A stretch of 53,157 nucleotides of DNA from Myxococcales bacterium (GTDB taxonomy: Bacteria > Myxococcota_A > Polyangia > Haliangiales > Haliangiaceae): contig JAQBQF010000002.1 in NCBI GenBank assembly GCA_028287115.1, forward strand, positions 1 to 53,157. Direction: 5' to 3'. Both the position numbers and the translations under genes were made by a program. Numbering within the stretch: position 1 is the first letter of the stretch; every line of letters starts with the position of its first letter. Shown piece after piece: positions 47,193 to 53,157 of this stretch. A model generated the notes under the pieces. That model worked only from the letters and a program-made list of their open reading frames with translations, had not been told where the DNA came from and ran no database searches.

Positions 47193-48071
47193 ATGCGGCT
47201 TGTCGTCCTGTCCTGCGTCCTCCCGCTCGCAGCATGCGCAAGCGCTGGGATGGACCGCGCCAACGATGGCAGCGGCAACTCCGGAGACGCCAACCAGACC
47301 GATGGGCGGGTGATCCATGACGGGCAGGCCCTGGGCAGCGATGCACCGATCCAGCAAGCGACGACCCCGCTGTTGCTGTCCGAGGTCGTGCTGGTTGGCT
47401 CGGGCAAGGAGTACATCGAGATCGTAAATCCGACGACGGCGCCGGTCGATCTGTCGCAGTACTACGTCTCGGACAACGGAAACTATTTCAAGCTGCCGCT
47501 CGGGGTCGCGACCGCAATGGCCAACAATTTCTCGGGAGACTTCATCGCGAAGTTTCCCGCCGGCAGCACGATCGATGCACACGGGGTCGTCACGGTCGCG
47601 ATCGGGACGGCGGCGCTCTTCACGACCACGTACGGGGTCGCGCCGACCTACTCGATCGCCGATGCCACCCTGACCGTGCTCGCGAGTAGCACGCCATCCT
47701 TGACCGACACGGGCGAGATCGTCGTGTTGTTCCAGTGGGACGGATACGCGCCGCTGGTCAAAGACGTCGACATGGTGCTCGCGGGCGTGCCCACACCGGC
47801 CAACGCGGTCGTCAGCAAGAGCGGCGTCTCTCAGAGCGGCGCGATGTATGCCACCGACGCGAACACGTTACCGGCGCAGGCGACCGCCCCCGCCGCGGGA
47901 AAATCGACCAAGCGCCTGATGCTCGAGACCGGACACGAAACCCAATTGAACAGCGGTAACGGCATCGACGGCGACGACGAGACGAGCGAGCAGACCACCA
48001 CGACGTGGGACACCACCGCGATGTTCGGTGCACCGACGCCAGGCGCAGTGCCCACCGCGCTCCTCCAGTAG
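47193..48071 (+). CDS. Lamin-tail-domain lipoprotein
   Basis: A 292-residue protein from ATG 47193. The lipobox is LAAC (Cys 14). After an Asp/Gly/Asn-rich linker comes a lamin-tail (LTD) Ig-like domain (LLLSEVVLVGSGKEYIEIVNPTTAPVDLSQYYVSDNGNYFKLP...), followed by a Ser/Thr-rich end with TPGAVPTALLQ, the usual C-terminus of this myxobacterial group. Probably at the surface. The 114-base gap upstream is a divergent promoter region shared with the TerB-like gene. Confidence 0.82.
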   Translation: MRLVVLSCVLPLAACASAGMDRANDGSGNSGDANQTDGRVIHDGQALGSDAPIQQATTPLLLSEVVLVGSGKEYIEIVNPTTAPVDLSQYYVSDNGNYFKLPLGVATAMANNFSGDFIAKFPAGSTIDAHGVVTVAIGTAALFTTTYGVAPTYSIADATLTVLASSTPSLTDTGEIVVLFQWDGYAPLVKDVDMVLAGVPTPANAVVSKSGVSQSGAMYATDANTLPAQATAPAAGKSTKRLMLETGHETQLNSGNGIDGDDETSEQTTTTWDTTAMFGAPTPGAVPTALLQ

Positions 48072-48085
48072 GTTATCGTTCGTCT

Positions 48086-49669
48086 GTGACTCCTCCGGGT
48101 AGGCCCAAGCGCGGACCTCATCGCAGCGGCCTGCGGTTGTGGCTCGTCCCGATGGCGATCCTCGGCGGCATCGCACTGCTGATTTTCTGCTCGCTCTACT
48201 TCCTCGACCACCACGTGACCGGCGGGATCTCCGACCCCAAGCCGGCAAGCGCACCGGGGCGGTATCTCCGGTTCGAGCCGACGCTGATCTCCGACGCGCT
48301 GTCGGGGCTCGCCGGCATGACGGCCGCCGTGCTCGGTATCGTGATCACCGTCGTCTCGCTCCTCGTGCAACTGACGGCCGAGCGCTACACGGGCGTCGCG
48401 CAGATGTTCCTTCGCGATCGCCGGAACGTCGGCGTGATGGCGTACTACGTCGTGACGTGCGTCGTCGGAGTGGCGCTGTCGCTCTCGCTGCACAACGAGT
48501 TCGTGCCGCGCGCCGCGGTGTTCTCGATGATGTGCGCGTGCGCGTTCGGCCTGATCATGATGCTGCCGTACTTCGCGTACGTGTTCCGCTTCCTCGAGCC
48601 GGTCAATCTGATCGGGCGCATCGAGCACGACGCGGCCTCCGATGTCGCTACCGCGGCGGCATCGCGCGATCCGCAGTTCATCGCAGACGCGCAAGGCCCG
48701 GCGATCTCGGCGCTCGAGGAATTGACCGACATCACGTCGAACTCGATCTCCGGCAAGGACAAGATCATCGCGAGCCGCGCCGTCGACGCGATCAAAGACT
48801 TCGTCGTCGCGTATCTCGACGTCAAAGGCCGCGCTCAGCAGCATTGGTTCCAGATCAACGAGGGCATCCGCGATAACCCGGACTTCGTCGCGATGGACCC
48901 CGAGTCGCTGCGCGAGCTCGAGGCGGACCAGCGCTGGCTCGAGTGGAAGGCGCTGCGCCAGTACATGCGGATCTACGCCGAGGCGCAGGCCGACATGCCC
49001 GACATTAACTATCTGATCGCGATCGATACGCGCTACGTCGGCGAGGCGGCGCTCGCGAAGAAAGATCGCAAGGTCGTCGAGCTCGCGTTCAAGTTCATGA
49101 ACAGCTACCTGCGCGCGACTCTCAACGCGCGCGCCGTACGCACCGCGTACAACGTGCTCAATCAGTACCGGCTGCTCGTCGAGAGCATGATCCGAGGCAA
49201 CGCGCACGATCTCGCACTCGAAGGCGTTCACCACATGATCTACTACGGGCGGACGAGCTTCGAGATGCAGCTCGGCTTTGTCACGGAGACCGTCGCCTAC
49301 GATGTCTCTGCGCTCTGCGAGTACGCGCACGCGCAGAGCAAAGACCTCGACGGCAGGATGCTCGATATGTTCCTCGAGCTCGATCAGCCACTCCGGCAGG
49401 ACAAGATCGATCACGGGCTCGCCGGGATCCGCAAGGCGCAGATCAAGCTCGCTTGCTACTACCTCGCGGCCGGCGCCGGCGATCGCGCCGTCAAGATCGC
49501 CAATGACATGGCCGGCGAGGATCGCGAGCGCCTGAAGGGCATCCGCGAGCAGCTCGAGCGCGTCGAGTCCAAAGAGTTCTGGGAGATCATCGACCGCGGC
49601 CGCAACTTCGAGTACATGCCGCCGAAGCAGAAGGCCCAGATGGACAAGTTCTTCGCGCTGCTACCGTGA
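48086..49669 (+). CDS. DUF2254-family membrane protein
   Basis: A 527-residue protein; GTG 48086 is chosen since it follows the previous stop closely and a longer frame would overlap that gene. Four membrane helices in the first 170 residues (GIALLIFCSLYFL, AAVLGIVITVVSLLVQLTAERYTG, AYYVVTCVVGVALSL, GLIMMLPYFAYVFRFL) are followed by a long cytoplasmic helical domain. This is the DUF2254 pattern. Function unknown. Lies in tandem with the lamin-tail gene, 14 bases apart. Confidence 0.82.
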   Translation: MTPPGRPKRGPHRSGLRLWLVPMAILGGIALLIFCSLYFLDHHVTGGISDPKPASAPGRYLRFEPTLISDALSGLAGMTAAVLGIVITVVSLLVQLTAERYTGVAQMFLRDRRNVGVMAYYVVTCVVGVALSLSLHNEFVPRAAVFSMMCACAFGLIMMLPYFAYVFRFLEPVNLIGRIEHDAASDVATAAASRDPQFIADAQGPAISALEELTDITSNSISGKDKIIASRAVDAIKDFVVAYLDVKGRAQQHWFQINEGIRDNPDFVAMDPESLRELEADQRWLEWKALRQYMRIYAEAQADMPDINYLIAIDTRYVGEAALAKKDRKVVELAFKFMNSYLRATLNARAVRTAYNVLNQYRLLVESMIRGNAHDLALEGVHHMIYYGRTSFEMQLGFVTETVAYDVSALCEYAHAQSKDLDGRMLDMFLELDQPLRQDKIDHGLAGIRKAQIKLACYYLAAGAGDRAVKIANDMAGEDRERLKGIREQLERVESKEFWEIIDRGRNFEYMPPKQKAQMDKFFALLP

Positions 49670-49731
49670 CCCGCGGCCTGGACGGCGCGCCCGATCGGCG
49701 CATCAGTGCATCAACATCGCCGAAGGGAGAT

Positions 49732-49899
49732 AACCGCCAAGTCGCCGAGGCGCCAAGGTCAGACGAGGATTCTCGATCGGATGATCTGCGCATCGATGAA
49801 TATCGCTGCGCGGTCGCGAAAGCAGTTCGAACGACGATGCGCTTCTCGGCCGATCGATGGCCGCTCCGCTGAGCTTGGCGCCTTTGCGCCTTGGCGGTT
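49732..49899. repeat. Dispersed element with 26-bp inverted-repeat ends (copy 2)
   Basis: The gap 49670-49934 holds this second copy. The left arm 49732-49757 and right arm 49874-49899 share the end sequence AACCGCCAAG/CTTGGCGGTT with copy 1. Here the arms pair with three mismatches and the core is longer (116 bases) and unrelated. It lies between convergent genes, so it could act as a bidirectional stop. Confidence 0.85.
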
Positions 49900-49934
49900 G
49901 ATCTGCTCTGGCACGTTCCTGGCCGGCTCGGCGT

Positions 49935-51659
49935 TCAGAACAGCGCCTGGTGCGCGTCGCGCAGCTTGCCGAGATCCGCGAGGCCGCGCTTGCGCGCATC
50001 GGCGATCGATTCCTGATCGCCGACCGGAACGCGCACTTCGTAGTAGCTCTTGAGCTTGGGCTCGGTGCCCGAGGGCCGCATGATCACCCGGCGCCCGCCG
50101 GCGAGCTTGAACACGAGCACGTCGGAAGGTGGTAGCCCGCCTTCGCCCTTGCTGAGGTCGTTGACCTGCTCGATGGCGTGGCCGCCGACGTCCTTCGGCG
50201 GCTGTGAACGGAATCGCTTCATCGCGGCGCGAATCTCAGCGAGACCTTCGGAGCCGGGCTTGGTCAGCGAGACCTGCTCGGTGACGAACAGCCCGACGCG
50301 CCGATAGATGTCGTCGAGATGATCGAGCACGGTCTTGCCGCGTGCGTGATTCCAGGCGGTGAGCTCGGCAAAGATGATCGCCGCCGACACGCCGTCTTTG
50401 TCACGGACGAGCGGGCCGACCGAGTAGCCGAGCGCCTCTTCGTAGCCCATGACGAAGCGACCTCCGGTCTGCTTCTCGTAGTCCATCGCCGCGTTCCCGA
50501 TCCACTTGAAGCCGGTCAACGTCTCGCGATAGTCGGCGCCCGCCTGCTCGGCGAGATACGACAAGAGCTGTGAAGACACGATCGTCGTCGCGACCATGCG
50601 TTTGTCCTTCGGTCCGACTTCGAGCAGATAGTCCGCGAGGAGCGCGCCGACTTGATCGCCGGTGAGCAGGCGATAGCTCGCGCCTTCCGGAACCGCGCAG
50701 CACAGTCGATCCGCGTCGGGATCGTTTGCGAGCACGAGATCGGCCTTGATCCTGTTGGCGAGGGCGAGGACGAGATCCATCGCGCCTTTCTCCTCGGGAT
50801 TGGGGAACGCGACGGTCGGAAAATCGGGATCCGGATCGCGCTGCGCGGGCTCGGTGTGAACGGCGGCAAAGCCGGCGCGCTGCATGCCCGGTTCGACCGA
50901 AAGCGCGCCGACACCATGGAGTGGCGTAAATGCGACCACGAGCTTACTTACGTCGAGCGACGGACTCGCACGCAACGCGACGACATCGGCGAGGTAGCGA
51001 TCGTGCAGCGCTTCGTCGAGATCGACGACGAGGCCCTGACGCCGAGCTTCCGCGAGCTCCGGCATCGCGAGCTGATCGCTGCGGCCGATCTTGCCGATCG
51101 CTTCGGCGATCCCGACGTCATGCGGCGGAACGATCTGCGCGCCGTTGCTCCAGTAGACCTTGTACCCATTGTAGGCGGGCGGGTTGTGGCTCGCCGTGAC
51201 CATCACGCCGGCGGCCGCGCCCAGCGTCGTCACCGCCCATGCCGTCGTCGGCGTCGGCCACGGACGATGCGCGAGGTAGACCTTGATGCCTTCGCCCGCG
51301 AGGATCCGCGCGGTGTCCTCGGAGAACACGCGCGAGTTGTGACGCGCATCGTGGCCGATCACGACGCCGAGTGTGCCGGCCTCGGGCACGAGCCGTCGCA
51401 AATACGCTGCCAGCCCCGCGGTGACCTTGCGGACGAGCACGCGGTTCATCCGCTGCGGTCCGCAGCCGAGGATGCCGCGCAGGCCGGCGGTGCCGAACTC
51501 GAGCTGGCCTTCGAAGAGCTCGCGGAGCTCGCGCCGCGCCGCGTCCTCGCCGGCGTCGTAGCGCTTGATCAGCGCGCGTAGCTCTCCGGCGGTCTTCGAA
51601 TCCGGATCTTCGGACAGCCAAACTTCGGCGGCTTCGCGGAATGGTGGATGCAGCGACAT
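49935..51659 (-). CDS. Phosphohexomutase (phosphoglucomutase/phosphomannomutase family)
   Basis: A 574-residue enzyme moving phosphate between C1 and C6 of hexose phosphates. The active Ser is S157 in TASHNP; the metal loop DPDADR is at 313-318; the sugar loop GYEEALGY is at 406-413; the phosphate loop RPSGTEPK is near the C-terminus. FGTAGLRG at the start and overall length place it with the PgcA/PGM2-like group, which can also act on ribose-1-phosphate. Which substrate is preferred is not clear from sequence. Confidence 0.93.
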   Translation of the reverse strand: MSLHPPFREAAEVWLSEDPDSKTAGELRALIKRYDAGEDAARRELRELFEGQLEFGTAGLRGILGCGPQRMNRVLVRKVTAGLAAYLRRLVPEAGTLGVVIGHDARHNSRVFSEDTARILAGEGIKVYLAHRPWPTPTTAWAVTTLGAAAGVMVTASHNPPAYNGYKVYWSNGAQIVPPHDVGIAEAIGKIGRSDQLAMPELAEARRQGLVVDLDEALHDRYLADVVALRASPSLDVSKLVVAFTPLHGVGALSVEPGMQRAGFAAVHTEPAQRDPDPDFPTVAFPNPEEKGAMDLVLALANRIKADLVLANDPDADRLCCAVPEGASYRLLTGDQVGALLADYLLEVGPKDKRMVATTIVSSQLLSYLAEQAGADYRETLTGFKWIGNAAMDYEKQTGGRFVMGYEEALGYSVGPLVRDKDGVSAAIIFAELTAWNHARGKTVLDHLDDIYRRVGLFVTEQVSLTKPGSEGLAEIRAAMKRFRSQPPKDVGGHAIEQVNDLSKGEGGLPPSDVLVFKLAGGRRVIMRPSGTEPKLKSYYEVRVPVGDQESIADARKRGLADLGKLRDAHQALF

Positions 51660-51736
51660 CGCGCCGATCTATGCACCAACCGCGACCCAGGGCTAGTCGC
51701 AGCCGTGGCCTTTACCGTGAGGTCCGAGGTGGACGC

Positions 51737-52390
51737 TCAGGTACCGGTCGCGCCTTGCTTCTTCTTCATCTTCGCGATCAGGCCGCCGAAGCCGTCGCGG
51801 TCGATGATCTTGTTGAATTGCGTCCGGTAGTTCTCGACGAGACCGACGCCGTCGGTCTTGACGTCCCACGCCTTGAGCTTGTCGCCGTCTCTCTTGAGGA
51901 CGTAATCGACCTCGATCTTGTACGGCCGGTTGTGCCGCTTGGTGTTGATCCAGGTCGTGACGATCGTGCTGCCGTCTTTATCTGCGGTCTCGCCCGCGTA
52001 ATCGATCGAATATTCGAGATTCGAGCGCAGGCCGTGGACATAATTGTCTTCGATCAACGAGCGCAGCGTGGTCAAGAACTCGGTCTGCTGCGCGGGCGTC
52101 AGCTTGGCCCACTTGTCGACCAGCGCACGCTTGCCGAGCTCGTCGATATCGAGGAAGTCGCGCACCGAGGTCGTGACCTTGGTGGCGAGCACTTTCTCTT
52201 CTTTCGATCCGGCGGCGGCCTTCTGCTTGAGCAGCGAGGCGATCTTCTCGTTCGCCGACTTGACGCTCTGCGTGCCCGGGCCGGGCTTGGCGAGTTTCTG
52301 TTCGGCGGGTTTGGCAGCCGTGTCGGGACCGGCAAACGCTGGCAGGGCCGAAGCGGCGAGAATCATGCTGAGGATCAAGGCGCGTTTCAT
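51737..52390 (-). CDS. mlaC: MlaC-family lipid-carrier protein
   Basis: A 217-residue periplasmic protein from the ATG at 52390, with AGGAA 8 bases upstream lying over the stop of the tolC-like gene. Signal peptide with cleavage near AFA|GP. The MlaC/Ttg2D core is visible: TTSVRDFLDIDELGKRAL, WAKLTPAQQTEFLTTLRSLIEDNYV, then beta strands ending WDVKTDGVGLVENYRTQFNKII. MlaC shuttles phospholipid between the MlaFEDB complex and the outer membrane; mlaE/F/D are expected beyond the window. Confidence 0.88.
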   Translation of the reverse strand: MKRALILSMILAASALPAFAGPDTAAKPAEQKLAKPGPGTQSVKSANEKIASLLKQKAAAGSKEEKVLATKVTTSVRDFLDIDELGKRALVDKWAKLTPAQQTEFLTTLRSLIEDNYVHGLRSNLEYSIDYAGETADKDGSTIVTTWINTKRHNRPYKIEVDYVLKRDGDKLKAWDVKTDGVGLVENYRTQFNKIIDRDGFGGLIAKMKKKQGATGT

Positions 52391-52400
52391 GGGTGAGTTC

Positions 52401-53157
52401 CTACCTTGGACGATGGCCCCCGGCACGGAATTCACCGGTGGCCCGACCGAGGCGTACCACAGCGACGTTCCACTGGAACACCGAGGTTGCCCACCGAGCC
52501 CTCATCTGGAACCACGCGAGGTAGGCATCTGCAAGGTCCCTGGCTTCTGCGGTGCCGACTGCTTCATTTTGCAGCACGGATGCGAGCCAGGTCCGCGCCG
52601 CTTTTTCGCCCGCATCGGAGGCTACAACTTTGTCGTGTGCTGACTGCGCTTCGGACCGCGCGGTCTCGGCATCGTACCGAGCCCCGATCGCGGCGAGATC
52701 CGACTGTGCGTGCAGCCTACGGGCATCCGCGCTGGCGCGATCTGCCCGGGCCTTCGTGTTCCACGGTTCGATCGTCCATTGCGCCCCGAGCACGAGCCCC
52801 GCGCCGGTCCGGCGGTATGGATCGTACGCAAACGCACTCGGTGGATCATCGACGCCTTGCGCGTGCGAGACCACGGCACTGCCGATCAGTGCGATGTCCG
52901 GATAATATTGGGCGTGCTCGAGCGCGGCGAGCTCGTCTCCCGCGGCCGCACCGGATTTTGCGGCGATGGCCTGCGGTCGCCGCTGGGCACCGGCGGCAAC
53001 GAACCTGGCATCGGGAACCGGTTGGTCGACCGCGGCGAGCGGAGCATCGTCGATGTCGGCATCCGGCGTGGCCGTGACCGCGCGCAAGCCGGCGAGGGCC
53101 TGGGCTTCGCCCTGCGCTGCCTCTGCTCGTTGCGCCTTCGCCTCGGCGAGCAAGACC
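52401..53157 (-). CDS. TolC-family outer-membrane efflux protein (5' partial)
   Basis: The 3' end of a gene whose start lies beyond the window. About 251 residues are seen: a helical part (LLAEAKAQRAEAAQGEAQ), the QAIAAKSGAAAGDELAALEHAQYYPDIALIGSAV segment that begins the second TolC repeat, a beta part with GLVLGAQWTIEPWN, and long amphipathic helices ending VRLGRATGEF. The order tolC-like then mlaC, 10 bases apart, suggests a lipid or efflux operon. Confidence 0.82.
   Translation of the reverse strand, partial: VLLAEAKAQRAEAAQGEAQALAGLRAVTATPDADIDDAPLAAVDQPVPDARFVAAGAQRRPQAIAAKSGAAAGDELAALEHAQYYPDIALIGSAVVSHAQGVDDPPSAFAYDPYRRTGAGLVLGAQWTIEPWNTKARADRASADARRLHAQSDLAAIGARYDAETARSEAQSAHDKVVASDAGEKAARTWLASVLQNEAVGTAEARDLADAYLAWFQMRARWATSVFQWNVAVVRLGRATGEFRAGGHRPR

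Noticed and set aside
49670..49934. Short gene in the gap before the phosphohexomutase
   Set aside because: The only open frames run through the palindromic element and show no start signal or protein-like composition.

Overview
The window is high-GC DNA (about two thirds G+C by eye), densely packed with genes on both strands. The gene content points to a myxobacterium (phylum Myxococcota), perhaps a Haliangium/Kofleria-like lineage. Evidence: three eukaryotic-type Ser/Thr kinases with long C-terminal extensions (PEGA, AgmX/PglI-like), an FHA-sigma54 activator, Cys-rich lipoproteins, VIT/VWA and FG-GAP proteins, and a delta-type cytochrome c maturation operon. No tRNA, rRNA, CRISPR array, transposase or phage gene was found. 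No stretch longer than 300 bases lacks a gene; the three largest gaps (2365-2582, 28743-29035, 49670-49934) are described under their repeat or promoter entries.

Layout. 1-7551 (+): cytochrome c maturation operon, entered inside ccmF. It holds a ccmF-ccmH fusion, a CcmI-like coiled-coil protein, a large secreted/membrane protein of unknown role, ccmA, ccmB, ccmC, a ccmD-like gene and a 56-aa membrane protein; the last five genes overlap or nearly touch. 7555-10428: two divergent Ser/Thr kinases. 10474-12274: acyl-CoA dehydrogenase and a small lipoprotein. 12284-18237 (-): a CzcCBA-type heavy-metal efflux operon behind a regulatory region rich in phased TGAA boxes, with a divergent small zinc-ribbon gene. 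18684-24380: housekeeping metabolism (deoxynucleoside kinase, enolase, homoserine dehydrogenase, thioesterase, class II fructose-1,6-bisphosphatase).

24384-28742: a PEGA-domain Ser/Thr kinase facing an FG-GAP lipoprotein gene that looks frameshifted, followed by a secreted TPR-like protein. 29036-31513: two tandem paralogous Cys-rich lipoproteins ending in a strong terminator. 31719-37082: FHA-sigma54 activator, aconitase, RNase D. 37079-41926: a Cys-rich beta-helix lipoprotein of lower GC and a VIT/VWA/DUF2135-like protein. 41930-45011: a TetR regulator with two palindromic operators over its own promoter, translationally coupled to a C45-type Ntn-hydrolase and divergent from a C39/papain-like protein; this is the best candidate here for an undescribed small system. 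45093-49669: membrane proteins, an aldo/keto reductase, a TerB-like protein and a lamin-tail lipoprotein. 49935-53157 (-): phosphohexomutase, MlaC-like lipid carrier, and the C-terminal part of a TolC-family protein cut by the window end.

A dispersed element with 26-bp inverted-repeat ends occurs at both ends of the window (2420-2543 and 49732-49899).
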